Source of the DNA: Burkholderiales bacterium | GTDB lineage: Bacteria; Pseudomonadota; Gammaproteobacteria; Burkholderiales; SG8-41 | Length of the DNA: 64,000 nucleotides | Reading direction: 5' to 3' | Assembly: GCA_030683105.1 (NCBI GenBank) | Contig: JAUXMZ010000046.1 | Coordinates: 1-64,000, forward strand | Shown: positions 37,084-45,344 of the stretch, piece after piece | Layout: each line of letters begins with the position of its first letter | How positions within the stretch are numbered: the first letter of the stretch is position 1 | The notes under the pieces: model-generated | The model's database searches: none | What the model saw: only the letters and a program-made list of their open reading frames with translations | Told to the model about the DNA's origin: nothing | Made by a program: the position numbers and the translations under genes

Positions 37084-37615
37084 GAATTCGCGCACGCGAA
37101 TTCTGGGCATCGATCCGGGGCTGCGCATCACCGGGTTTGGGGTCCTGGACAAGGACGGCCAGAGGCTCAGTTATGTCACCAGCGGCTGCATCAGGACCCG
37201 CGACGGCGAACCGCTCGCCGACCGGTTGAAGACTCTGCTCGACGGCTTGGCCGAAGTGATCGCCGATTTCAAACCTGCACAGGTTGCGGTCGAGCAGGTG
37301 TTTGTCAACATCAACCCGCAATCGACGCTGCTGCTGGGGCAGGCGCGCGGTACCGCCATTTGCGCCGCGGTACTGAATCATCTGCCGGTGGCGGAGTACA
37401 CTGCGTTGCAGGTCAAGCAGGCCGTGGTTGGCAACGGCCATGCAAAAAAAGAACAGGTGCAGGAAATGGTCAAACGGTTGCTCAAGCTCAACGGTAGTCC
37501 CGGCGCCGATGCGGCGGACGCGCTGGCCTGCGCCATCTGCCACGCGCATGGCGGGCAGGGACTGGGCAATCTGGCGACCGCGGGCTACCGCGTACGCGGC
37601 GGGAGGCTGGTGTGA
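36986..37615 (+). CDS. ruvC: Holliday junction resolvase RuvC
   Basis: Cuts Holliday junctions together with RuvAB. The core (from [18 protein letters not shown]) has the four acidic residues: D in GIDPG, E in VEQVFVN, and the two aspartates of PGADAADAL. Normal RuvC begins at MRILGIDPG, but here that methionine position is ACG and no ATG is near. The first standard in-frame starts are a GTG at 36986 and a TTG at 37022, both in the upstream repeat. The protein therefore seems to carry about 25-36 extra N-terminal residues. The catalytic core is complete. The stop overlaps ruvA by 4 nt. Confidence 0.9.
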   Translation: MKGKTRRLRLAPLPKRSGEASLDSSLFTPHASPNSRTRILGIDPGLRITGFGVLDKDGQRLSYVTSGCIRTRDGEPLADRLKTLLDGLAEVIADFKPAQVAVEQVFVNINPQSTLLLGQARGTAICAAVLNHLPVAEYTALQVKQAVVGNGHAKKEQVQEMVKRLLKLNGSPGADAADALACAICHAHGGQGLGNLATAGYRVRGGRLV

Positions 37616-38193
37616 TCGGCAGAATCAGCGGCAAGCTTGCCGCCAAGCACCCGCCGCAGATCCTGGTGGATGTCGGCGGTGTCGGCTACGAGATTCAGGT
37701 GCCGATGAGCACGCTCTATCAATTGCCCGCGACCGGCGCCGAGGTCGTGCTGCTGACCCACCTGATCGTGCGAGAAGATGCGCACCTGCTCTATGGTTTT
37801 GCCACCGAGCAGGAGCGGCATCTGTTCCGGCAACTGCTGAAAATCACCGGCGTGGGCGCGCGCACCGCGCTGGCGGTGCTCTCGGGTATGAGCGTTACCG
37901 ATCTGCACCACGCAGTCAGCGCCCAGGACAGCGGCCGCCTCACCAAGATTCCCGGTATCGGCAAGAAAACAGCGGAGCGCCTGCTGCTCGAATTACGCGA
38001 CAAGCTCGACGTCAGTGTCATCATGAGTTCAGCCGCGCCCGGCGCGCGCGATGCCAACGACATTGCCAATGCCTTGTTTGCGCTTGGCTACAGTGACAAA
38101 GAGATCGCCTGGGCGGTCAAACAATTGCCGTACGAAGGCAGTGTGACCGAAGGCATACGGCAGGCGCTGAAACTGCTGTCGAAAGCCGGGTGA
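37612..38193 (+). CDS. ruvA: Holliday junction DNA helicase RuvA
   Basis: Tetrameric junction-binding protein. The 193 residues comprise an OB domain ([20 protein letters not shown]), tandem helix-hairpin-helix motifs ([37 protein letters not shown]) and a C-terminal RuvB-contact domain ([20 protein letters not shown]). It starts at GTG and overlaps ruvC by 4 nt. Its partner ruvB lies 1.5 kb downstream, past a fic gene. Confidence 0.96.
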   Translation: MIGRISGKLAAKHPPQILVDVGGVGYEIQVPMSTLYQLPATGAEVVLLTHLIVREDAHLLYGFATEQERHLFRQLLKITGVGARTALAVLSGMSVTDLHHAVSAQDSGRLTKIPGIGKKTAERLLLELRDKLDVSVIMSSAAPGARDANDIANALFALGYSDKEIAWAVKQLPYEGSVTEGIRQALKLLSKAG

Positions 38194-38431
38194 TGCCTTT
38201 CATGAGCAGGACGGGTGGCGGAAGCACCGGCGTTCTTTGTTAAAGGTTAGGCCACTTTCCTTTCTTAACAGTCGAGCTAATTAAAGGCAAGCTAGGTTAA
38301 CGCACGTAGCAGACTGCAATAAGACTGCAGTTAAGTGTATTCCTGGCTCAAAAATACAATAAACGGCTTGCTTGTTAAAGGATAAATCGATATCCTTTAT
38401 TAGCCTAATAGCCTGTTAAAGCAGCCTTTAC
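38194..38431. promoter_or_regulatory. AT-rich spacer with a perfect inverted repeat upstream of fic
   Basis: This spacer of 238 nt is clearly less GC-rich than its neighbours. TAAAGGATA (38376-38384) and TATCCTTTA (38391-38399) form a perfect 9-bp inverted repeat with a 6-nt gap, about 33 nt before the first possible fic start. GTTAAAGG-like motifs recur near 38240, 38374 and 38415. The arrangement suggests an operator for the acquired fic gene. No gene is seen here. Confidence 0.5.
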
Positions 38432-39613
38432 TTGATATCCGACGCCGCATCTGGAACCCGCCTCGGCACCCACGTCTCGACCAGCTTGGGGGGCGAGACT
38501 GTGCGGGCTTTCGTTCCATCGCCGCTGCCGCCCGATCCGCCACTGGCAATCACCCCGCATCTGCAGGACCTGATCGAAAAGGCCAACCGCGGGCTGGGCC
38601 GCCTGGACGGTGTGGCGCGCATCTTCCCCGACCCGGCGCTGTTTCTTTACATGTATGTGCGCAAGGAGGCGCTGCTATCCTCGCAGATCGAGGGCACGCA
38701 GTCGTCGTTTTCCGACCTGCTGCTGTTCGAAGCCGAGGAAGCGCCAGGCGCGCCGCTCGACGATGTCGAAGAGGTCTCGCATTATGTCGCTGCGATGAAC
38801 CTTGCGCTCGAGCGTCTGCGCGGCGGTTTTCCGCTGTCGCTGCGGCTGATTCGAGAAACCCACGGCATCCTGCTCTCCGGCGGACGCGGCGCGAACAAGA
38901 TGCCGGGCGAATTCCGCACTTCGCAGAACTGGATCGGCGGCTCCCGGCCCGGCAACGCAGCCTTCGTGCCGCCGCCGCCCAACCGCGTCATCGAATGCAT
39001 GGGGTTGCTCGAGAAATTCCTGCACGACGATCCGGTCAGGACGCCGCTGCTGATCAAGGCGGCGCTCGCGCACGTGCAGTTCGAAACCATCCATCCGTTC
39101 CTCGACGGCAACGGGCGGGTGGGACGGCTGCTCATCACACTGCTGTTGTGCGCCGACGGCGCGCTCGCGCAACCGCTGCTGTACCTTTCGCTCTACTTCA
39201 AGACTCATCGCGATGCGTATTACAGCCTGCTGCAGCGCGTGCGCAGCGAGGGCGCGTGGGAGGATTGGCTCGACTTTTTTCTCGCGGGGGTGATCGATAC
39301 CACCGAACAGGCGACCCGCTCGGCGCAGCGCATCATCGGACTGTTCCACGACGATCGCGAGCGGGTCGAAAAGATCGGCCGCGCCAGTGCTTCGGCGCTG
39401 CGCCTGCACCAGGCATTACAGGAAAAAGTCATGCTCTCCATCCCCGGCGCCGCGAAACGGCTGGGACTTTCCCAGCCCACCGTCACCGCGTCGATGCGGC
39501 ATCTTGAACAACTCGGCATCGTGCGCGAGCGCACCGGGCGCAGGCGCAATCGGATGTACGTGTACGATGCCTATCTGAAAATTCTCGAGGAAGGCGCGGA
39601 GCCGATACGATGA
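38432..39613 (+). CDS. Fic domain protein with C-terminal winged helix
   Basis: Predicted AMP-transferase (or related NMP-transferase) acting on hydroxyl side chains of proteins. The 393-residue frame carries the complete core HPFLDGNGRVGR (about 221-232; HxFx(D/E)GNGRxxR). An N-terminal inhibitory helix motif, SSQIEG, near residue 83 is as in class II Fic proteins (S/T-x3-E-G/N), which block their own ATP site. The C-terminus is a winged-helix DNA-binding segment (AAKRLGLSQPTVTASMRHLE). A TTG at 38432 opens the frame; a GTG at 38501 with GGGGGGCGAG upstream is an equally good or better start (370 residues). It separates ruvA from ruvB. Confidence 0.9.
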   Translation: MISDAASGTRLGTHVSTSLGGETVRAFVPSPLPPDPPLAITPHLQDLIEKANRGLGRLDGVARIFPDPALFLYMYVRKEALLSSQIEGTQSSFSDLLLFEAEEAPGAPLDDVEEVSHYVAAMNLALERLRGGFPLSLRLIRETHGILLSGGRGANKMPGEFRTSQNWIGGSRPGNAAFVPPPPNRVIECMGLLEKFLHDDPVRTPLLIKAALAHVQFETIHPFLDGNGRVGRLLITLLLCADGALAQPLLYLSLYFKTHRDAYYSLLQRVRSEGAWEDWLDFFLAGVIDTTEQATRSAQRIIGLFHDDRERVEKIGRASASALRLHQALQEKVMLSIPGAAKRLGLSQPTVTASMRHLEQLGIVRERTGRRRNRMYVYDAYLKILEEGAEPIR

Positions 39614-39724
39614 ACGCTTTGAAGTATGACGCGGCAGTGCAAAGCATTGCACGCCGCCTCCCGAAACAGTATTATAAGCAGCTGTTTTTATTGGCATATT
39701 CATTATTTCCCGTGACTGGCCCCG

Positions 39725-40771
39725 ATGGCTGTTGAAACCGATCGCCTGATTTCCGCCGCGCCGGCCTCGCCGCAGGAAGAGGTATTCGAGCGCGCGCTGC
39801 GCCCCAAGGCGCTCGACGAGTACATCGGCCAGGAAAAAATCCGCGGCCAGCTGTCGATTTTCATCGAAGCGGCCAGGAAGCGCAGCGAATCTCTCGATCA
39901 CGTGCTGCTGTTCGGGCCGCCGGGCCTGGGCAAGACCACGCTGGCGCACATCATTGCCCGTGAAATGGGGGTGAACCTGCGCCACACGTCCGGCCCGGTG
40001 CTCGAGCGTGCCGGCGATCTGGCGGCGATACTCACCAATCTCGAACCCAACGACGTGCTGTTCATCGACGAGATCCACCGCCTGTCACCGGTGGTCGAGG
40101 AAATCCTCTATCCTGCACTCGAAGACTTTCAGATCGACATCATGATCGGTGAAGGCCCGGCGGCGCGTTCGGTCAAGCTCGATCTGCCGCCGTTCACGCT
40201 GGTCGGCGCGACCACGCGAGCGGGCATGCTCACCAATCCACTGCGCGACCGCTTCGGCATCGTCGCGCGGCTCGAATTCTATTCACCGGACGAACTGACG
40301 CGCATCGTGCGGCGCTCGGCAGGCCTGCTCAAGGTCGAGGTCAATCCCGAGGGCGCGCGCGAGATCGCGGGCCGCTCGCGCGGCACCCCGCGCATTTCCA
40401 ATCGCCTGCTGCGGCGCGTGCGTGATTACGCCGAGGTCCGGGCGCAGGGACATGTCACGCTCGATGTCGCGGACGCAGCGCTCAAGATGCTCGACATCGA
40501 TGCCATCGGTCTCGATGTCATGGATCGTAATCTGCTGTTGGCAGTCATCGAGAAATTTGGCGGCGGCCCGGTCGGGATCGACAATCTGGCGGCGGCGCTC
40601 AGCGAAGAGCGCGACACCATAGAGGATGTGCTCGAACCGTACCTGATCCAGCAGGGCTATCTGCAGCGCACGCCGCGCGGCCGCATCGCGACCGTCCTCG
40701 CGTACCGCCATTTTGGCCTGGCCCAGCCCAATACCGGCGCCACTCCGGAGTTGTGGGAAGATAAAAGCTAG
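39725..40771 (+). CDS. ruvB: Holliday junction ATP-dependent helicase RuvB
   Basis: AAA+ branch-migration motor. The 348 residues hold [17 protein letters not shown], Walker [12 protein letters not shown] (about 60-70), Walker [10 protein letters not shown], sensor 1 [19 protein letters not shown] and a C-terminal winged helix ([12 protein letters not shown]). An upstream gap of 111 nt follows fic, so it probably needs its own promoter or readthrough from fic. The 3' end touches a long hairpin repeat. Confidence 0.96.
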   Translation: MAVETDRLISAAPASPQEEVFERALRPKALDEYIGQEKIRGQLSIFIEAARKRSESLDHVLLFGPPGLGKTTLAHIIAREMGVNLRHTSGPVLERAGDLAAILTNLEPNDVLFIDEIHRLSPVVEEILYPALEDFQIDIMIGEGPAARSVKLDLPPFTLVGATTRAGMLTNPLRDRFGIVARLEFYSPDELTRIVRRSAGLLKVEVNPEGAREIAGRSRGTPRISNRLLRRVRDYAEVRAQGHVTLDVADAALKMLDIDAIGLDVMDRNLLLAVIEKFGGGPVGIDNLAAALSEERDTIEDVLEPYLIQQGYLQRTPRGRIATVLAYRHFGLAQPNTGATPELWEDKS

Positions 40772-40973
40772 TTCCAGGTTTCACGTTCAAGGTTCCAAGT
40801 TCAAAGTTCCATGTTCAAAGTTCAAGGATAAGCACAAAGTAATGCAACGTCTGCGCAAAAAAACAGGAACCCGGAACCCGGAACCTGGAACTCGGAACCT
40901 TGAACTTGGAACCTTGAACCTTGAACCTGGAACTCGGAACCTTGAACCCGGAACCCGGAACCTTGAACGCGAA
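40771..40973. repeat. Intergenic hairpin repeat, GTTCCAAGTTC/GGAACCTTGAAC family
   Basis: The left arm (about 40771-40827) is degenerate 9-mers of the type GTTCAAGGT and GTTCCAAGT. The right arm (about 40865-40973) is GGAACCTGGAACTCGGAACC-like 9-mers, roughly twelve units. The arms are complementary across a 38-nt loop that holds the probable ybgC ATG. It lies between ruvB and ybgC, and its right arm is translated as GTRNLEP-type repeats. Confidence 0.85.
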
Positions 40974-41372
40974 GCATTCAGTTGGCCCATCCGCGTGTAC
41001 TACGAAGACACCGACAGCGCCGGCGTTGTCTATTACGCGAATTACCTGAAGTTCATCGAGCGTGCGCGCACCGAATGGTTGCGCGCGGCCGGCTTCGAGC
41101 AGCATAACATCGCTGCGCAGTATCAGGCCGTATTCGTGGTGCGCGCGGTGGCCATCGAATATCTGAAACCTGCGCTGTTTAACGACAGCTTGCAGGCCAC
41201 TGTGGAAGTCGCTAAGGTAGGTAACAGTCAGATCGTGCTGGTGCAGCGCGTGCTGCGCGAAGGCGAGGCGCTTGCCACCGCCGAAGTTCGGGTGGTGTGC
41301 GTGAATGCGGCAACATTCAGGCCGGTTAGAATACCGAAAGCGATCATTGCAAAAATAGGAACGACATCTTGA
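40842..41372 (+). CDS. ybgC: Tol-Pal system acyl-CoA thioesterase
   Basis: Hot-dog fold thioesterase, the usual first gene of tol-pal clusters. The catalytic signature YYEDTDSAGVVYYANYLKFI lies near residues 51-70. The domain runs to the C-terminus (VRVVCVNAATFRPVRIPKAI). The domain should start at about FSWPIRVYYED, but the only sensible ATG is 40842, in the repeat loop. Residues 8-43 (TGTRNPEPGTRNLE...) are translated repeat, a low-complexity N-terminal extension of about 35 residues. The stop overlaps the tolQ start (TTGA). Confidence 0.88.
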   Translation: MQRLRKKTGTRNPEPGTRNLELGTLNLEPGTRNLEPGTRNLEREAFSWPIRVYYEDTDSAGVVYYANYLKFIERARTEWLRAAGFEQHNIAAQYQAVFVVRAVAIEYLKPALFNDSLQATVEVAKVGNSQIVLVQRVLREGEALATAEVRVVCVNAATFRPVRIPKAIIAKIGTTS

Positions 41373-42052
41373 TTCCGTCTCTCTCCCAGAACATGTCCGT
41401 CATCAGCCTCATCACCGGCGCCAGCGTGCTGGTGCAGATTGTGCTGCTGCTCCTGCTGCTGGCGTCGATGTTTTCGTGGTACTACATATTCCTCAAGATC
41501 TTCATGCTCAAGCGCGCGACCCGGCTCGCAAACGAGTTCGAAAAAGATTTCTGGAGCGGCGGAGACCTCAACGAGCTTTACCAGCGCGCGGTCAATTCAC
41601 GTGCGTCCGCTGGCAGCCTGGAACGCATCTTCGAGGCGGGATTCCGCGAATTTTCCAAACACAAGAAGCAATCGGGCACCGACGTTGGCGTGCTGATGGA
41701 TGGCACGCGGCGCGCGATGCGCGCGACCTATCAACGCGAAATGGACATGCTCGAATCGTACCTGCCGTTCCTGGCCTCGGTTGGCTCGGTAAGCCCCTAC
41801 GTCGGACTGTTCGGCACGGTATGGGGCATCATGAACGCATTCCGCGGACTGGCCAATGTCGCGCAGGCGACGCTTGCCCACGTCGCACCGGGCATTGCGG
41901 AAGCGCTGATTGCGACCGCAATGGGCCTGTTCGCAGCGATACCGGCCGTGGTTGCCTACAATCACTTCGCCGGAGACGTCAACCGGCTCGCCACGCGCTT
42001 CGACTCGTTCATGGAAGAATTTTCCAACATTTTGCAGCGGCAAGTGCATTGA
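41369..42052 (+). CDS. tolQ: Tol-Pal system proton channel subunit TolQ
   Basis: Inner-membrane protein that with TolR forms the proton-driven motor for TolA. The 227 residues have three helices: SVLVQIVLLLLLLASMFSWY near the N-terminus, LPFLASVGSVSPYVGLFGTV, and EALIATAMGLFAAIPAVVAY. A TTG at 41369 with TAGGA upstream overlaps the ybgC stop; an in-frame ATG lies at 41393 without a ribosome-binding site. The TTG start is preferred. Confidence 0.95.
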   Translation: MIPSLSQNMSVISLITGASVLVQIVLLLLLLASMFSWYYIFLKIFMLKRATRLANEFEKDFWSGGDLNELYQRAVNSRASAGSLERIFEAGFREFSKHKKQSGTDVGVLMDGTRRAMRATYQREMDMLESYLPFLASVGSVSPYVGLFGTVWGIMNAFRGLANVAQATLAHVAPGIAEALIATAMGLFAAIPAVVAYNHFAGDVNRLATRFDSFMEEFSNILQRQVH

Positions 42053-42059
42053 GGAGGGG

Positions 42060-42184
42060 TAAGCGGTGAGCGGTGAGCGGAAAGCGGGAAGCCTGAAGAC
42101 AGGGGCGAAAGGCGAGAGTCGAGAGGCGGCGAGAGTCGAGACGGCTATACCGTTGTTACTCTTCACTCCTCACTCTTCACTCCT
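42060..42184. repeat. Intergenic hairpin repeat, GTGAGCG/GTGAAGG family, between tolQ and tolR
   Basis: The left arm (42058-42150) is GGTGAGCGGTGAGCGGAAAG-type units shading into CGAGAGTCGAGAGG units. The right arm (42158-42184) is TTACTCTTCACTCCTCACTC then TTCACTCC. The right arm carries the common TTCACTC units, so the family is the same as at 36941-37083, with a diverged left arm. It separates tolQ from tolR, which usually abut. Confidence 0.75.
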
Positions 42185-42205
42185 CGCCGCCCGAAGGGCA
42201 ACATC

Positions 42206-42628
42206 GTGTTGATTGAAAAACGCGGCGGCAGGCGGCTCATGAACCAGATCAACGTCGTGCCGTATATCGACGTGATGCTGGTGCTGTTGGTGATTTTTAT
42301 GGTGACCGCGCCGCTCATCAATCCCGGGTTGATCGAGTTGCCGCAGGTGGGCAAGACGTCCAGCCCGCCGGTGGCGCCGCTCGAAGTGTCTATCCATACC
42401 GACAAGACGCTGTGGCTGCGCGACCGCAGCAAAGGTGCTGCGGAGATCAAGGTCACGCGCGATGAGCTGATCCACGCGATACGCCAGAAGCAGGCACAGA
42501 ATCCGGAGCAGGCGGTGGTAATAGCCGCCGACAAGGATGTGCGCTATGAGGCGGTGCTGGATGTGATGGACATGCTGCAGCAGAACCAGGTCAAAAAAGT
42601 CGGATTGCTTGCCAAGCCGCGGAGCTGA
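42206..42628 (+). CDS. tolR: Tol-Pal system protein TolR
   Basis: ExbD-family protein with one membrane helix and a periplasmic domain. The 140 residues show MNQINVVPYIDVMLVLLVIF, with the proton-conducting aspartate (VPYIDVMLVL), then MVTAPLINPGLIELPQ. A GTG at 42206 with GAAGGG upstream is used. The stop overlaps the tolA ATG by 1 nt. Confidence 0.95.
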   Translation: MLIEKRGGRRLMNQINVVPYIDVMLVLLVIFMVTAPLINPGLIELPQVGKTSSPPVAPLEVSIHTDKTLWLRDRSKGAAEIKVTRDELIHAIRQKQAQNPEQAVVIAADKDVRYEAVLDVMDMLQQNQVKKVGLLAKPRS

Positions 42629-43404
42629 TGAGTTACGCCTACGCGACTCAGGACGAAAAGACGATTTCCGGCGCCATGGCGCTGGTCATGCACCTGTTGT
42701 TCCTGCTGCTGCTGGTGTTTGGCGTGAGCTGGCAGCACAAGCAGAGCGACTCCGCGGTGATAGTCGACCTGTGGAACAATCTGCCCGCACTGCCACAGCC
42801 CAAAGCCGAACCCCCGCCCCCCGAGGCCAAGGCGCCGCCCGAACCGCCCAAGCCGGTGCCCAAGGCCGAGCCCAAGCCCAAGCCCGAACCCAAACCGGTG
42901 ATCAAGCCGGATATCGCGCTCAAGGAAAAGCTCGAGAAAGAGCGCAAGCTCAAGGTGGAACAGGAGAAGCTCGAGGAGAAAAAACGCGAGCAGGAAAAGG
43001 CGCGGGTTGCGCTCAAGGAAAAGCGGGCGAAGGAAGTCGAAGCAAAACAGCTGGCCAAGGAACAGGACGATGCGCTAAGGAAAATAAATGAGATGCAGGC
43101 GGCGCAGGCCGCTGCCCGCGGCAAACAAATCGACGAATACCGGCGCCGCATCAGCGAAAAAGTGAAGCGCTTTATCGTGCTGCCGCCCAACCTTCAGGGC
43201 AACCCCGAAGTTGAATTCGACGTGGTGCTGTTGCCGGGGGGTGAAGTACTGGGCGTCAAGCTCAGGAAAAGCAGTGCCGTCACGGCGTATGACAATGCGG
43301 TTGAGCGCGCGATCCTCAAGGCCCAGCCGCTGCCGCTGCCGCCCGATCCGGCGCTATTCAATGATTTTCGGGAACTGAAGCTCAAGTTCCGACCCAAAGA
43401 ATAA
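42628..43404 (+). CDS. tolA: Tol-Pal system energy-transducing protein TolA
   Basis: Spans the periplasm to link TolQR with TolB/Pal. The 258 residues show a single membrane helix (AMALVMHLLFLLLLVFGVSW, about 13-33), a Pro/Lys-rich linker (about 50-90) and a charged helical domain II of Lys/Glu/Ala (about 90-165). A TonB-like C-terminal domain III (VEFDVVLLPGGEVLGVKLRK) ends the protein. It is shorter than E. coli TolA (421), which has a longer helix. Confidence 0.93.
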   Translation: MSYAYATQDEKTISGAMALVMHLLFLLLLVFGVSWQHKQSDSAVIVDLWNNLPALPQPKAEPPPPEAKAPPEPPKPVPKAEPKPKPEPKPVIKPDIALKEKLEKERKLKVEQEKLEEKKREQEKARVALKEKRAKEVEAKQLAKEQDDALRKINEMQAAQAAARGKQIDEYRRRISEKVKRFIVLPPNLQGNPEVEFDVVLLPGGEVLGVKLRKSSAVTAYDNAVERAILKAQPLPLPPDPALFNDFRELKLKFRPKE

Positions 43405-43431
43405 ACCGAAGATATTTATAATTAACCATTC

Positions 43432-44730
43432 ATGAAAGCCGGACACTTGATTATATTCAGAAACTCAATTTTTTTGCTCGCGCTGTTGCTGGCGCCGGGC
43501 ATCGTGCACGCCGCGCTGACCATCGAAATCATAGGCGCCGGCGCCAACCAGATTCCGATCGCCATCGTGCCGTTTCGAGCCGAGGATGCGCTTGCCACGA
43601 AAATTACGCCGGTGATCGCCGCCGACCTCGCGCGCAGCGGGCTGTTCAAGCCGGTCGACGCGGGGGGCATGGTTCCGGTGCCACACGAGCCGGAACAGGT
43701 CGTATATTCGCAGTGGCAGGCGCGCGGCGCCGAGGCGGTGGTCATCGGCAGCGTCACGCTGCTGCCGGACGGCCGATATGACATTCGTTTCCGCCTGATG
43801 GATGTGGTGAAGCAGACCCAGCTTGCCGGGTTTGTCTATTTCGCCACCGCAGCCCAGTTGCGGCTGACTGCGCACAAGATCGCCGATGCGATCTATGAAA
43901 AAATGACGGGTGACGCCGGCGTGTTCGCGACACGCATCACCTACGTCGTAAAAAAAGGCCCGCGCTACGAGTTGCAGGTGTCGGATGCGGATGGTTTTGG
44001 CGCGCAGAGCGTGCTGTCTTCGAACGAACCCATTATTTCCCCGTCCTGGGCGCCGGACGGCACGCGCCTCGCGTACGTGTCTTTCGAGCGCAAGAAACCG
44101 GTGGTGTATGTGCAGTCGCTGACCACCGGCAACCGCCAGGTCGTGGCGGATTTCTGGGGCAGCAACAGCGCGCCGGCATGGTCGCCCGACGGCAAGCGCC
44201 TGGCAGTCACGCTGACCAAGGACGGCGGCTCGCAGATCTATCTGATCAACGCTGATGGCAGCGGCAGCCCGACGCGGCTGACCCACACCTCGGCGATCGA
44301 TACCGAAGCCAATTTTTCACCGGATGGACAGTCATTGCTGTTTACCTCGGACCGCGGCGGCAGCCCGCAGATTTATCGCCTCGCAGTTGGTGGCGGCCCG
44401 GCGCAGCGTCTGACTTTCGAAGGCACTTACAACGTGTCGCCGCGCCACAGCTCTGATGGTAAAAGCTTCACCTTCATCCAGCGCAACGGCAATCGCTTCA
44501 GCGTTGCGGTGCAGGACTTCGCATCGCGTCAGGTTCAGGTGCTCACCGATGGCGGCATCGATGAGTCGCCGAGTTTCGCACCCAACAGCAGGATGATCCT
44601 CTACGCAACCGTGGTCAGGGGCCGTGGTATATTAGCCGCAGTATCGAGCGACGGTCGTATCAAGCAGCGTTTTTCCGAAGACGCGAGCGACGTGCGCGAA
44701 CCATCCTGGGGGCCGCTGGTCTATAAATAG
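43432..44730 (+). CDS. tolB: Tol-Pal system beta-propeller protein TolB
   Basis: Periplasmic protein that binds Pal and TolA. The 432 residues have a signal peptide (NSIFLLALLLAPGIVHAALT), an N-terminal alpha/beta domain (IGAGANQIPIAIVPF) and a six-bladed propeller. The blades carry the repeated SPDG/APDG phrases (SWAPDGTRLAYVSFE, AWSPDGKRLAVTLTK, NFSPDGQSLLFTSDR). Located between tolA and pal as expected. Confidence 0.96.
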   Translation: MKAGHLIIFRNSIFLLALLLAPGIVHAALTIEIIGAGANQIPIAIVPFRAEDALATKITPVIAADLARSGLFKPVDAGGMVPVPHEPEQVVYSQWQARGAEAVVIGSVTLLPDGRYDIRFRLMDVVKQTQLAGFVYFATAAQLRLTAHKIADAIYEKMTGDAGVFATRITYVVKKGPRYELQVSDADGFGAQSVLSSNEPIISPSWAPDGTRLAYVSFERKKPVVYVQSLTTGNRQVVADFWGSNSAPAWSPDGKRLAVTLTKDGGSQIYLINADGSGSPTRLTHTSAIDTEANFSPDGQSLLFTSDRGGSPQIYRLAVGGGPAQRLTFEGTYNVSPRHSSDGKSFTFIQRNGNRFSVAVQDFASRQVQVLTDGGIDESPSFAPNSRMILYATVVRGRGILAAVSSDGRIKQRFSEDASDVREPSWGPLVYK

Positions 44731-44767
44731 GTAAGTGGTGCGGGATTTTTTTACGAGGAGTGTATCG

Positions 44768-45325
44768 ATGAAAAAGATTTTTGCGGGTCTCTTGATTGCG
44801 GGCATGCTGGCTGGGTGCAGCAGCACGCCGACCAAGGAGCAGGAGGGCGCTGCGGTGGAGGATCTCAAGCCGCTGGCATCGACACCTGCACCGGCCGCTG
44901 CACAGGCTCCGAAGCCGGACAGCGCGACCGGCAGGCCGCTGGGCACGTCCACGGTTGCCGCCAGTCCGCTCAAGGATCCCGCCAATATCCTGTCGAAGCG
45001 CAGCGTCTATTTCGACTACGACAGCAACCTGGTCAAGGATGAATACAAGCCGCTGATTACGGCCCATGCCCGGTATCTGACGCAGAACCGCGCGGCGCAG
45101 ATGCGCGTCGAGGGTAACGCCGACGATCGCGGCAGCCGCGAATACAACCTCGCACTGGGCCAGCGCCGCGCCGAAGCGGTGAAACAGATGTTGCAACTGC
45201 TGGGAGCGCAGGCAAGCCAGATCGAGTCTGTGAGCTTCGGCGAGGAAAAGCCCAAAGCGACCGGGCAGGACGAAGCCTCGTGGGCCGAGAACCGGCGCGC
45301 GGACATTCGTTATCAGAGCGAATAG
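44768..45325 (+). CDS. pal: Peptidoglycan-associated lipoprotein Pal
   Basis: Outer-membrane lipoprotein that binds peptidoglycan. About 185 residues: a lipoprotein signal ending LAGC (Cys17), an Ala/Pro linker, and an OmpA-like domain (SVYFDYDSNLVKDEY, VEGNADDRGSREYNLALGQR, RRADIRY) with the diaminopimelate-binding D and R residues. The ATG at 44768 has GAGGAG upstream; the frame is open a little further 5'. Confidence 0.96.
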   Translation: MKKIFAGLLIAGMLAGCSSTPTKEQEGAAVEDLKPLASTPAPAAAQAPKPDSATGRPLGTSTVAASPLKDPANILSKRSVYFDYDSNLVKDEYKPLITAHARYLTQNRAAQMRVEGNADDRGSREYNLALGQRRAEAVKQMLQLLGAQASQIESVSFGEEKPKATGQDEASWAENRRADIRYQSE

Positions 45326-45344
45326 TTCCGGTGAAGGGTGAAGG

